From Alteromonas macleodii (lineage in GTDB: Bacteria; Pseudomonadota; Gammaproteobacteria; Enterobacterales; Alteromonadaceae), in the NCBI RefSeq assembly GCF_903772925.1, contig NZ_LR812090.1:2004333-2068332 (forward strand): DNA of 64,000 nt. The letters are read 5' to 3'. Positions 10,070 through 18,587 of the stretch are shown piece after piece. A program made the translations under genes and the position numbers. The notes beneath the pieces are model-generated. The model saw nothing but the letters and a program-made list of their open reading frames with translations, made no database searches and was not told where the DNA came from. Numbering within the stretch: position 1 is the first letter of the stretch; each line of letters begins with the position of its first letter.

Positions 10070-11814
10070 TGTTCGCTCAATTTACGCAAGTTGCACGCTG
10101 GTGCTTATTACTTTTGCTGTGCATTCCTGTTTTGGCTGGGTTGGTTGGCGTAGCGTTTCCGGCTTTAGGCTATTTTCCTGCCATAGGCGCAAACAGCTTT
10201 TCACTAGACGTTTTTAGAACGCTATTTGCGCTTGATGATATTTGGCAGATGGTGTGGCTTTCAATTTTTACTGGGGTGGGGTCTACATTACTGGCGATGG
10301 CTGGTGCGTTTTTATTATTAGCTTCGTTTTATCAATCGAATTGGCTTAACAAAATTCAAGGTTTATTAAGTCCGTTTCTTGTTTTTCCTCACGCTGCTGC
10401 AGCCATTGCTTTGCTATTTGTATTCAGCCCGTCAGGCATATTTGCTCGAATAACCGCGCTAGGAACAAATACGGTTATTCCCGGTAGCGGCGAGGCGCTT
10501 TTTCCATACGACTCTGGGGGGCTAAGCATACTACTGGCATTAAGTTTAAAAGAACTGCCGTTCATTCTTTTAATGGCGTTAAGCGTGATGTCGCAGCCAT
10601 TAGTGAAAAGTAAACTTTCTGGCTATATCAAAGTGGGCACGGCGCTTGGCTATTCCCCCGTGGCAACCTTTTTTAAGCTTGTAATGCCCACTGTCTTCAC
10701 ACAAATCAGATTCCCTATATTAGCAGTCTTAGTCTTTGCCACCTCTAACGTGGAAATTCCGCTTATATTAGGAGGGAATAACCCCAGCACTTTGGCCGTA
10801 GCCATTATGCATTGGTTTAATCATATCGATTTATCTATGCGCCTATTGGCAAGCAGTGCAGCCGTGCTTCAGGTTGCCGTTAGTGGGTTGGCGTTAATGC
10901 TGTTATTAGGTGTCGAGCGTATAGTGATATATGCGGGAAGAAAAAGGCTTGCAAAAGGGAACAGGCGCTTTTTTGATCGCCTTGTGCAATGCGCCGCTTA
11001 TAGCATTGTAGCGCTATACATTGCGATGATTGGCGCGGTGGTTTATTCGGTACTTATGTACTCAATCGCTAAGCAGTGGTACTACCCTAATTTATTGCCA
11101 GAAGGTGCCACACTATTGCATTGGCGAACAGCACTTGAAACGCTTGCAACGCCACTCTCTAACAGTTTAATACTGGGCATATTGGTAAGCACCTCAGCAT
11201 TGGGGTTAGTACTATTCACACTAGAAAGTGAGCTGCTTAAACCTGCAGGTATAAATGCTAACAGGGCGTTTTCTATCTCGTTGTTTTTACCGCTATTGGT
11301 CCCTGGTGTGGCTTTTTTATATGGACTGGTTTGGTTCCAGCAGCTCGTGCTGCAAGACGCTGTTTGGTTTCATACCTACATCGCCCATATGGTTTATGTC
11401 GTGCCCTACGTGTTTTTGTCTATGGCGGTAGCCTATCGCAAATTCGATATACGATACGCAATGGTTGCACAAAGCCTAGGCAAAACGCCCTGGCAAGTGT
11501 TCTACCATATTAAATTACCATCCCTGTTTTCAGCCATTATGGTGGCGTGGGCGTTGGGGCTTGCTATAAGCTTTAGCCAGTACCTGCCTACGTTATTGGC
11601 CTCAGGAGGCACCATTGCCACTATCACAACAGAAGCCGTGGCATCAGTGTCGGGAAGCAGTACGCGCTTAACGGCGGTATTCGTTATTATCCAAGCGATT
11701 ATGCCATTAGTTGGCTTTGTGATGGCGTGGTATTTACCTGCTGCGTTAGTAAAACCAAGTAACAAGTTACGTACATCAGAGAAAAAGAGTAGAGCAGTAT
11801 TACATGGCGCTTAG
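10069..11814 (+). CDS. ynjC: YnjC-like ABC permease (two fused permease domains)
   Basis: 581 residues with about twelve hydrophobic segments, arranged as two copies of the binding-protein-dependent permease domain as in ThiP/FbpB-type importers. EAA-loop-like segments are seen in each half (KVGTALGYSPVATFFKLVMP and MVAQSLGKTPWQVFYHIKLP). The start at 10069 overlaps the ynjB stop (TAATG) and has GGAG at 10055-10058; an upstream in-frame ATG at 10039 lies inside ynjB and is less likely. It forms the inner-membrane channel of the importer and pairs with YnjD. One gene gives both halves of the channel, so no second permease is needed. Confidence 0.9.
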   Translation: MFAQFTQVARWCLLLLLCIPVLAGLVGVAFPALGYFPAIGANSFSLDVFRTLFALDDIWQMVWLSIFTGVGSTLLAMAGAFLLLASFYQSNWLNKIQGLLSPFLVFPHAAAAIALLFVFSPSGIFARITALGTNTVIPGSGEALFPYDSGGLSILLALSLKELPFILLMALSVMSQPLVKSKLSGYIKVGTALGYSPVATFFKLVMPTVFTQIRFPILAVLVFATSNVEIPLILGGNNPSTLAVAIMHWFNHIDLSMRLLASSAAVLQVAVSGLALMLLLGVERIVIYAGRKRLAKGNRRFFDRLVQCAAYSIVALYIAMIGAVVYSVLMYSIAKQWYYPNLLPEGATLLHWRTALETLATPLSNSLILGILVSTSALGLVLFTLESELLKPAGINANRAFSISLFLPLLVPGVAFLYGLVWFQQLVLQDAVWFHTYIAHMVYVVPYVFLSMAVAYRKFDIRYAMVAQSLGKTPWQVFYHIKLPSLFSAIMVAWALGLAISFSQYLPTLLASGGTIATITTEAVASVSGSSTRLTAVFVIIQAIMPLVGFVMAWYLPAALVKPSNKLRTSEKKSRAVLHGA

Positions 11815-12442
11815 TTTAGAAAATCTAGTGGTTTCTCATGCACAAAACACACTATTAAAAGTGAATGTATGTGTGAAAGTCGGAGAGATTTTAACGGTAA
11901 TGGGCCCAAGTGGAGCCGGAAAGTCTACTTTGCTGCAGGCAATTATCGGCCAACTTCATGGGCCGTTTAGTTTTAGCGGTATCATTAAAATTAACGGCGT
12001 TGTAGTAAACGATAAAGCGGCTCATTTACGTAAAGTAGGCATTATGTTTCAAGACGCCTTGTTGTTTGAGCACATGACGGTTGCGGAAAATATTGCCTTT
12101 GCCATGCCTAAAGACAGTCACACAAATCGAAAGGCTAAAATGGAGGCTATCGAAGAAATGCTTAGCGCTGTCGACTTGGCAGGCATAGGGGAGCGCGCAG
12201 TCACTTCATTATCAGGCGGGCAGCAATCCCGTGTTTCTCTACTAAGAACGCTCGCTTCACAACCTGACGTCGTATTGTTAGACGAGCCATTTAGTAAGCT
12301 AGATTTTGCCCTTCGTGAGCAAATTCGAAGCTGGACATTTAAGCAGCTTAAAGCGCGAAATATTCCCGCAGTACTTGTAACACACGATAAAGAGGACGCC
12401 TTTGCTGCTGGCGGTCAAATAATAGAGTTATCATCATGCTAG
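11804..12442 (+). CDS. ynjD: YnjD-like ABC transporter ATPase
   Basis: A compact 212-residue ATPase that powers the YnjC channel. All key motifs are intact: Walker A GPSGAGKST (34-42), Q-loop MFQD (81-84), signature LSGGQ (136-140), Walker B VVLLDE (ending 161) and the switch histidine in VTHDKED. There is no C-terminal regulatory extension, as in E. coli YnjD and ThiQ-like ATPases. The start overlaps the permease gene by 11 nt, and the stop overlaps the next gene by 7 nt, which indicates translational coupling across the transporter. Confidence 0.93.
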   Translation: MALSLENLVVSHAQNTLLKVNVCVKVGEILTVMGPSGAGKSTLLQAIIGQLHGPFSFSGIIKINGVVVNDKAAHLRKVGIMFQDALLFEHMTVAENIAFAMPKDSHTNRKAKMEAIEEMLSAVDLAGIGERAVTSLSGGQQSRVSLLRTLASQPDVVLLDEPFSKLDFALREQIRSWTFKQLKARNIPAVLVTHDKEDAFAAGGQIIELSSC

Positions 12443-13089
12443 ACGCGAAAATCACCCCTTTTATTAAACCGCTATTAAAACCTTTGATCACAGCACTGAA
12501 TGCAAGAGGCATCACTCCGAATCAAGTTACGGTGGCAGGCTTTGTTTTAGGTATTCTTGCCGTCCCCTTTATTATTTTTAACTGGTGGGGAATGGCACTT
12601 AGCTGCATTATACTTAACAGAGTATTTGACGGTATTGACGGTGAGTTAGCACGCTATCAACAAAGTAGCAGCAGTGCAGGTGGGTTTCTTGATATATGCC
12701 TAGACTTTTTGTTTTATGCATCTATTCCCTTGGCATTTGGTATTGCAGATCCCAACAATTGGGGAATGCCAGCAATGGTGCTACTTGCCACGTTTATCGG
12801 TACGGGCAGTAGCTTTTTGGCTTTTGCCATTGTAGCTGAAAAATTTAAAATCGACCGACCACAGTTCGCAAATAAGAGTTTTTATTACATGCAGGGGTTA
12901 ACCGAGGGCACAGAAACAATCTTAGTGTTTCTTGGTTTTTGCATTTGGCCCGAGCATTTCGCGGCACTTGCTTATATTTTTTCCGCTGCTTGCGCGGTAA
13001 CGGTTGTCACTCGAATTGCGGGTGGGTTCAGCACCTTAAATAAAGTAGAAGTAGAACAAAGACAATGTTCGACAAATGATGAGATTTAG
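12436..13089 (+). CDS. ynjF: YnjF-like CDP-alcohol phosphatidyltransferase
   Basis: 217 residues with about six membrane helices. The CDP-alcohol phosphatidyltransferase signature is complete: Asp65, Asp68-Gly69, Ala72-Arg73, Gly82, Asp86 and Asp90 (FDGIDGELAR ... GGFLDICLD). Enzymes of this family move a phosphatidyl or similar group from a CDP-alcohol to an alcohol acceptor at the membrane. It overlaps the ynjD stop by 7 nt. The same B-C-D-F gene set occurs in E. coli, although this unit lacks the rhodanese YnjE. The acceptor is unknown. The conserved linkage suggests lipid chemistry is tied to what the transporter imports; that link is inference. Confidence 0.9.
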   Translation: MLDAKITPFIKPLLKPLITALNARGITPNQVTVAGFVLGILAVPFIIFNWWGMALSCIILNRVFDGIDGELARYQQSSSSAGGFLDICLDFLFYASIPLAFGIADPNNWGMPAMVLLATFIGTGSSFLAFAIVAEKFKIDRPQFANKSFYYMQGLTEGTETILVFLGFCIWPEHFAALAYIFSAACAVTVVTRIAGGFSTLNKVEVEQRQCSTNDEI

Positions 13090-13198
13090 GGCGTTACAAC
13101 TGATAAGGGGTAAGGCTAAAAACTGCGCCTTCTCTGTGCACAAAGCGTAATTAGTCGTTAAGAAATAAACATGAAATTGAATCGAAAAGAGAGCTGTA

Positions 13199-14050
13199 GT
13201 GGATAATGCGTCTATTATTCGACTAAGTGTATTTCTTGGTATCTTTGCCTTTATGGCGATACTGGAAGCCTTGTTCCCAGCGCGTAATGCCGTGTTAAAT
13301 AGAAAAACACGCTGGGTAGGTAACCTTTCCATGGTGGTGTTAGGGGCACTAGTATCTAGAGTTTTACTTCCAGCAACATTAGTTGGCGTATCGATATGGG
13401 CTCAGCAAGAGGGCGTTGGGCTGTTTAACCTGGTAACAGCTAAAACAGACAGCACTTTGCAGTCCACTGCTCAAATGAATAATGCCCAATACGGCAACGC
13501 TCTATTTGTCGGTATAGTGGTTTTAAGCGTACTGCTGCTGGATATGCTTATTTACTGGCAGCATCGATTGTTTCACACGGTGCCTTTTTTATGGCGTTTC
13601 CACAAAATGCATCACGCCGACAGTCATGTCGATACCACTACAGGCCTTAGGTTTCACCCTGTTGAAATTGCTATTAGTCTAGGCGTTAAAGCTTTGGCAG
13701 TAGCGATACTAGGCATACCAGCCACTGCTATTGTTATTTTTGAAGTGGCACTTAACGGGTTTGCGCTGTTCAACCACGCAAACATTCGAATACCGCAAAG
13801 GTGGGATGACAGAATTGGATGGGTGCTTATTACCCAACGCTTGCACCGTATACACCATAGCCAAGCTAAAACAGAATCAAATTCTAACTATGGTTTCAGC
13901 GTATCTTGGTGGGACAGGCTTTTTAAAAGCTTTACCCCTAGAGCGAAGCAAAGCGATGAAACACTTTCCATAGGCCAACAGGATGTACCTGCGATAAAAG
14001 AGAACGCTTCAATTCGCGCCTTGCTATTGCAGCCTTTTAAAAGCAACTAG
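13199..14050 (+). CDS. Fatty acid hydroxylase / sterol desaturase family membrane enzyme
   Basis: 283 residues, beginning at a GTG with AAGAGAG about 6 nt upstream. There are about four helices and the diiron histidine clusters of the family: His122/His126 (QHRLFH), His135 with His138-His139 (RFHKMHH), FNHANIRIP, and HRLHRIHHS near the C terminus. Such enzymes hydroxylate or desaturate lipids in the inner membrane using O2. It follows the YnjF-like gene after 109 nt on the same strand, so it may belong to the same transcription unit and modify the same lipid, but no direct evidence shows this. Confidence 0.88.
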   Translation: MDNASIIRLSVFLGIFAFMAILEALFPARNAVLNRKTRWVGNLSMVVLGALVSRVLLPATLVGVSIWAQQEGVGLFNLVTAKTDSTLQSTAQMNNAQYGNALFVGIVVLSVLLLDMLIYWQHRLFHTVPFLWRFHKMHHADSHVDTTTGLRFHPVEIAISLGVKALAVAILGIPATAIVIFEVALNGFALFNHANIRIPQRWDDRIGWVLITQRLHRIHHSQAKTESNSNYGFSVSWWDRLFKSFTPRAKQSDETLSIGQQDVPAIKENASIRALLLQPFKSN

Positions 14051-14116
14051 TTAGCAAAGGAAAAGGCTGCCTATTAGCGTGTCAGAATAACGCGTTCTGT
14101 CAGCTATACATAGAGC

Positions 14117-14878
14117 TTAGCCACAGCCAAGTCGCATCGCTAGCCTGCCAAGTTTGCCTTCAATGGTTTGCTCACTTTCATCGGGTAATACTGGCATAAT
14201 ATCTAACCCGGTTCTTGCCTCTACTTCATCAATGGTGACTTGTGTTGTGCAGTAATCATCACGGCGAGAGGCGTTTTGCTGCATGATAAACGCAGATGCT
14301 TCCACTAAACCGTTAACTTCACTTACGACCACTTTAAAGTAACCGCTAGGGATACTATGAAGCTCATCGGCACCGGGTAAGGCTGCGAAAAATGTTTCGT
14401 AAAGTGGGCCTGAAACCACATACACATCTTGCCCTGTTCTTACTAAACTACGTACAGCATTTTCTAATTTAACCCATGGTCCTTGGTTTAAATCAGAGTC
14501 TTGGGGTGTAATGTTTGAAAGATAGTTGAGTTCCCGCCAGTCTGGTGAGTTGCTAAAAGAGGCGAGGGGAACCTGATGCCCTCTATCTGTACCTATCTCT
14601 CGCCACGCTCCTTTATAATCGTTAGGCTCAAGCGTGCTTTCATCTTGAAGTTCGGGATCTGCCTTCCAGTTTCTGCTTCGCGAAGGGCCGTCGATGGTGT
14701 CGGGCGTTACGTGATACGCCACCCAATTGGCAAATTTGGTCTGCGGATTGTTGTTTAAGGTGTAAATAGAGCGAGTAATAGTTTGCCCGCCTAAGCCAAT
14801 AGGGCAGCTAAATACACAGTTTTCAGCAAAAGTAGCAAACGAAAATAACGCAAGAGATACTGCTAACATTCTCTTCAT
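14117..14878 (-). CDS. Secreted DNA/RNA non-specific endonuclease
   Basis: 253 residues with a signal peptide (MKRMLAVSLALFSFATFA, cut before ENC). The NUC/ENDO3 domain has the catalytic DRGH motif at residues 98-101, the metal-binding Asn in NQGPWVKLE (131-139) and flanking segments (LSNITPQDSDLN, VSGPLYE). Two Cys near the mature N terminus and two near the C terminus could form disulfides. It probably degrades extracellular or periplasmic nucleic acid for nutrient recovery. It is convergent with the hydroxylase gene and appears to be monocistronic. Confidence 0.92.
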   Translation of the reverse strand: MKRMLAVSLALFSFATFAENCVFSCPIGLGGQTITRSIYTLNNNPQTKFANWVAYHVTPDTIDGPSRSRNWKADPELQDESTLEPNDYKGAWREIGTDRGHQVPLASFSNSPDWRELNYLSNITPQDSDLNQGPWVKLENAVRSLVRTGQDVYVVSGPLYETFFAALPGADELHSIPSGYFKVVVSEVNGLVEASAFIMQQNASRRDDYCTTQVTIDEVEARTGLDIMPVLPDESEQTIEGKLGRLAMRLGCG

Positions 14879-14926
14879 ATAGTTTTATAGCCTATTTCTT
14901 CGTAGGTAATGACTTGTCACAAAATA

Positions 14927-14949
14927 CCTGTACCAAAGTACAGGCTTTT
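14927..14949 (+). other. Small hairpin in the gap between the endonuclease and exoD genes
   Basis: CCTGTAC and GTACAGG form a 7-bp stem with a CAAA loop, followed by CTTTTAA. It could be a weak terminator, but no plus-strand gene ends just before it. Otherwise this 240-nt gap shows nothing convincing; a 61-codon frame inside it on the minus strand looks spurious. Confidence 0.3.
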
Positions 14950-15119
14950 AAACGAAGAATAGTACGTAAATATCAAACTAAAAAAAAGAATGGCAGTAAA
15001 AAAAGTGTGTAAGGAGTACGGCTTTCGTTCCTTAAACGACAGTATTTGTGTTTGGAGCGTTAGCTTTTGAGAAAAGCTGGAAAAGCGAGCAAAGGATAGC
15101 AAAAAACAGTTAGGGCGAA

Positions 15120-15695
15120 TTAAATTACGCCAAGCGCTTTCATCACCAAATACCCAGTACCTAGCTGCATTAAAATGCCAATAGACAAAAACACACCATC
15201 GCGGTTAGTCATACCTAAAGCAGTAATACAAAGGGCGAAAGCAGGAAGGGCTACGGCAAAAGGAAGTGCTTCTAACGGGATCATACAAAGTGCCGCAAGC
15301 GCACAATATCCAGCGATAATATTCTTTACCGGTGTATCTGATAAAAATGTGAGACGGGGTTTAAGTAGCTTTTCGAACTTTTTAGCGTAGGGCTTAGCTG
15401 TGTCTATGGCGCTTTCTAGTTTATTTGAACTCACTTCTTTTCGTTTAAGTGCCTTTGGTAGCCAAGGGCTTTTCTTACCTAAAGCTGCCTGAATACAAAT
15501 AAAAAACAACGTCAAACCACATAAGGTAGGTACGCCTGGTATCGCTCCGGTAGGAAGTAGAGCAATAAGAGCGGGTACTAAGAGAAGCGGACCAAATCCT
15601 CGGTCTTCAAAGCGATCGACAATTTCACCTAGTGACGTCTTTTCGCTTTCCTTATCATACATTTCATCTAAAAGTTCTACGATAGAGTCGCTCAT
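15120..15695 (-). CDS. ExoD-family membrane protein
   Basis: 191 residues with several hydrophobic helices. It matches the ExoD family: a soluble N terminus (SIVELLDEMYDKES...SLGEIVDRFEDRGFG) leads into PLLLVPALIALLPTGAIPGVP, the most conserved segment, and later FAVALPAFALCITALGMTNRDG. ExoD was named for effects on exopolysaccharide and alkali tolerance in rhizobia; its molecular role is unclear. It is a single gene divergent from the GGDEF gene, with no visible regulatory site in the gap. Confidence 0.88.
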   Translation of the reverse strand: MSDSIVELLDEMYDKESEKTSLGEIVDRFEDRGFGPLLLVPALIALLPTGAIPGVPTLCGLTLFFICIQAALGKKSPWLPKALKRKEVSSNKLESAIDTAKPYAKKFEKLLKPRLTFLSDTPVKNIIAGYCALAALCMIPLEALPFAVALPAFALCITALGMTNRDGVFLSIGILMQLGTGYLVMKALGVI

Positions 15696-15861
15696 AATTA
15701 ACGTTAGATCCTGTTGGGTAGCACTCGTCAGTTGGTACGGATAATTCTTAAATAAGTTTAATAATCAAATTGAAAGAAATTTGACCTTAATAGGTGCTCC
15801 ATAGCTTTACTGTTGTTGAAGTACTGCTACTTTTAAAGAGAGCACCCTACCGAGAAAAACG

Positions 15862-17352
15862 TTGAATAAAAAAGAAGTTATATCCATTTTTCGCCAAATG
15901 CCATCCAGCATATTGTTTAAATGTGCTGGTAGCCCAGATATTTATGCGAGTGAATATTTCGAAAAATGTTTTGGAATAATTGACTTAGAAACATCAGAAA
16001 GGAGTTTATTTACGTTCTTTGACCAGAGTTCGAAAGAAGAAGTAGCAGTAGGAGATGACCCTTTCTCTCTTATCGAATCTGGCTTGGAGGTCAACGGTTA
16101 CTTTCGACTTCAAACAAGTTCTAGAACCATGAATTGTTTCGTTGATGGAAATGTTGTTACTACCACTACCGATGATTGGATTGTTCTTTATATAAAAACT
16201 GATATCACAGGGCTGTTAGACCTTAGCCAAAAAGAATCTAAAATTAATCAGCACATTACGTTCAATCAGCTGCTTACTAACTTCTCTTCAAAATTAATCA
16301 ATGCCAACGTTAATGAGCTAGATAGTATTATTGATCAGGCGCTAGCCGCATTTGGTGCGTTTTGCGATGTAGATAGGTGTTACTTATTTGAATTTAACGA
16401 TGACGGCGTATTGATGTCAAATACCCATGAATGGGTGGCTGCGGGAGTTATTCCCTACATAAATAAGCTACAAAACATTCCAATTGATACGATGCCTTTT
16501 TTTATGAGCCATATCACTAACGGGCTGTTTAAGGTCGATGACGTTTCAGCGCTCCCAGAATCAGCGTCTTTGGAAAAGAAGAGTTTTGAAGAACAACGAA
16601 TTTTCTCGCTTCTTTGTGTTCGCATTATGGTCGACGGCACAATGTATGGCTTTATCGGGTGCGATATCATTGGCGCGCCTTACTCATGGAAAGCGTTCGA
16701 TATTGAATACTTACGTCGTATAGGTGAAATGCTTGGCAATACGCTTCAAAACTTGCATAACCGAAAAGCGTTACAAAAAATGCAGATAGAGCTGCTTGAC
16801 GCGAATAAGCAGTTAGAGCGCTTAGCAAATATCGACGGACTTACGGGGCTTGCGAATAGGCGCTTATTTGATGCAACGATAAAATCCGATATGGAACGTT
16901 CTAAACAGAATGATATTCCCATTAGTTTATTGTTAATTGATGTGGATTATTTTAAACAATATAACGACTACTACGGGCACGTAGCTGGCGACAACGTACT
17001 TAAGAGTGTGGCTGAAACGCTTTCTAATAGTTGTTTGGGTAACGACGACTTAGTAGCAAGATACGGTGGGGAAGAGTTCGCTATTATCCTGCCAAACACC
17101 GATAGTGATGCCTTAGAGTGTATCGCCGCTAGAATTCTACGCAATGTATCACAGCTGTCGATAGCTCATGAAAAATCAAAAATTAAAGGCATCCTTACGG
17201 TCAGTATTGGTATGGCTTGTTTTAATAGTCGTCAATCAACAAAACACAATAGTGTAGAAAAAGAACACTATAATGCCACCTCATTTATCGAAGACGTAGA
17301 TTCTGCGCTTTATCGCGCCAAAAACTCAGGTAGGAATTGCGCAACGTTTTAA
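15862..17352 (+). CDS. GAF-GGDEF diguanylate cyclase lacking the inhibitory site
   Basis: 496 residues starting at a TTG (next in-frame ATG at 15898). The N-terminal 120 residues are PAS-like. A GAF-type domain covers roughly 135-300 (DVDRCYLFEFNDDGVLMSN, LCVRIMVDGTMYGFIGCD), and the C-terminal GGDEF domain carries an intact active site ARYGGEEF near residue 402. The protein should make c-di-GMP in response to a ligand bound by the GAF domain. The allosteric RxxD motif expected a few residues before the active site is GNDD here, so feedback inhibition is probably lost. No transmembrane segment is seen, so it should be cytoplasmic. Confidence 0.9.
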   Translation: MNKKEVISIFRQMPSSILFKCAGSPDIYASEYFEKCFGIIDLETSERSLFTFFDQSSKEEVAVGDDPFSLIESGLEVNGYFRLQTSSRTMNCFVDGNVVTTTTDDWIVLYIKTDITGLLDLSQKESKINQHITFNQLLTNFSSKLINANVNELDSIIDQALAAFGAFCDVDRCYLFEFNDDGVLMSNTHEWVAAGVIPYINKLQNIPIDTMPFFMSHITNGLFKVDDVSALPESASLEKKSFEEQRIFSLLCVRIMVDGTMYGFIGCDIIGAPYSWKAFDIEYLRRIGEMLGNTLQNLHNRKALQKMQIELLDANKQLERLANIDGLTGLANRRLFDATIKSDMERSKQNDIPISLLLIDVDYFKQYNDYYGHVAGDNVLKSVAETLSNSCLGNDDLVARYGGEEFAIILPNTDSDALECIAARILRNVSQLSIAHEKSKIKGILTVSIGMACFNSRQSTKHNSVEKEHYNATSFIEDVDSALYRAKNSGRNCATF

Positions 17353-17367
17353 TTGCAACGTTGCGCA
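17338..17367 (+). terminator. 11-bp perfect hairpin over the stop codon of the GGDEF gene
   Basis: TGCGCAACGTT (17338-17348) and AACGTTGCGCA (17357-17367) are exact inverted repeats around an 8-nt loop that contains the TAA stop. There is no T tract after it, so it may stabilise the 3' end or act on translation termination rather than be a classic intrinsic terminator. Confidence 0.45.
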
Positions 17368-17425
17368 TACATTAAAGTCTGGAGGCTTTAAATAAAGCTA
17401 ACTAAACTTATGAAGCTTGGTACTT

Positions 17426-17455
17426 TAACCCAAGATAATCTAACCCAAGATAATC
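17426..17455. repeat. 15-bp tandem duplication
   Basis: The unit AACCCAAGATAATCT occurs twice in a row with no mismatch, and a third partial copy (AACC) follows. It lies between the GGDEF gene and the converging dehydrogenase gene. It looks like replication slippage; no function is evident. Confidence 0.7.
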
Positions 17456-17474
17456 TAACCAAAATTACGTTAAC

Positions 17475-18524
17475 CTATGATACTTGCAATACTAACTTAC
17501 CAACGTGGTTTTTCTTTTCAAAGTCTATTTGTGCCTGCTTAATATCTGTTAAGGGGTAGGTGTTAGATACCAGAGGTTTAATGTTACCCTTTTCGATGTG
17601 GTTAACTAAGTTTTCAAACACGCCTTCATTCAATATGGTACAGCCTAGTAAGGTTAGATCTTTTAAGTACAGGGTTCGCACATCTAAATTAACGTTAGGG
17701 CCAGCTATTGCGCCAGACGTAGCGTAGCGTCCAAAAGGTTTTAAAATTTCAAGTAATTCGGGCCAGCGGGGTCCAGCTACAAGGTCAACGACAACATCAA
17801 ACGGTGCTTTTTTAGCATACTTAGCCCAATCATCATCACGTAAAATGGTTTCATCAGCGCCTAAATCCTGCAATGTTGCTTTCTTTTCTTCACTGGTTAC
17901 TGCCACCACGTAAGCGCCGCGGGCTTTTGCAAGTTGAACTGCTGCAGAGCCAACACCACCCGATGCACCTGTAATGAAAACACGCTCGTTAGCTTGAACA
18001 TTAGCGCGGTACAAAAGATTCTCGGCTGTCGAATATGAACAAGGAAAAGATGCGAGTTCAACGTCAGACATAGCTGTATTTACGGCGTGTGCGTGACGGG
18101 CGGCCACTTTGGTATATTGAGCGAAACCACCGTTACACTCCGAACCATAGTACCAAGGAGATTCAAGCTCTTTGCTATCGGCTTCAATCAGGCACGGCTC
18201 TATGATTACTCTTTCACCAATACGATTTGGATCTACACTTTTTCCTACAGCAACAATATAACCACAAACATCAGCCCCTTGAATTAGAGGTAAATTTAAA
18301 GCGTTACCTCCCCAACTGGCGTCTTCTGCATCATTGTCACCTTTTGAATACCAGCCTTTACGTGTATTCAGGTCCGTATTGTTAACACCCGCTGCGCGCA
18401 CTTCTATAAGCACATCATTGTCTGTTAGCGCGGGCATGGGAATATTGTCATTAAAGGTAAGTGCATCGAGGTCGCCGTGCTTTGTTAACTGTACGCCATA
18501 CATTTTGCTGGGTAAGGTTCTCAT
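17475..18524 (-). CDS. Zinc-type alcohol dehydrogenase-like / quinone oxidoreductase family protein
   Basis: About 349 residues of the medium-chain dehydrogenase/reductase superfamily. The start at 18524 (MRTLPSKMYGVQ) is favoured over the GTG at 18533 because AGGTGG lies 5 nt upstream. An N-terminal GroES-like domain (VLIEVRAAGVNNTDLNTR, IQGADVCGYIVAVG) is followed by a nucleotide-binding domain with the loop VFITGASGGVGSAAVQLAKA. The usual catalytic zinc ligands are not clearly preserved, which fits a quinone reductase-like enzyme. It lies 63 nt downstream of the TetR gene on the same strand, so the regulator probably controls it. Confidence 0.88.
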   Translation of the reverse strand: MRTLPSKMYGVQLTKHGDLDALTFNDNIPMPALTDNDVLIEVRAAGVNNTDLNTRKGWYSKGDNDAEDASWGGNALNLPLIQGADVCGYIVAVGKSVDPNRIGERVIIEPCLIEADSKELESPWYYGSECNGGFAQYTKVAARHAHAVNTAMSDVELASFPCSYSTAENLLYRANVQANERVFITGASGGVGSAAVQLAKARGAYVVAVTSEEKKATLQDLGADETILRDDDWAKYAKKAPFDVVVDLVAGPRWPELLEILKPFGRYATSGAIAGPNVNLDVRTLYLKDLTLLGCTILNEGVFENLVNHIEKGNIKPLVSNTYPLTDIKQAQIDFEKKNHVGKLVLQVS

Positions 18525-18587
18525 AATGTCCACCTAGGATGTAAATTGAAATAAGTAAATGTTAAGAATGAAGCCAATAAAAAGGTG

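Noticed and set aside
14917..15102. 61-codon minus-strand frame between the endonuclease and exoD genes
   Set aside because: Low complexity, no ribosome binding site, no likeness to any family; probably chance.
17426..17461. Start of a CRISPR array
   Set aside because: Only two 15-bp units in direct contact with no spacers; a slippage duplication. No cas genes are present in the window.
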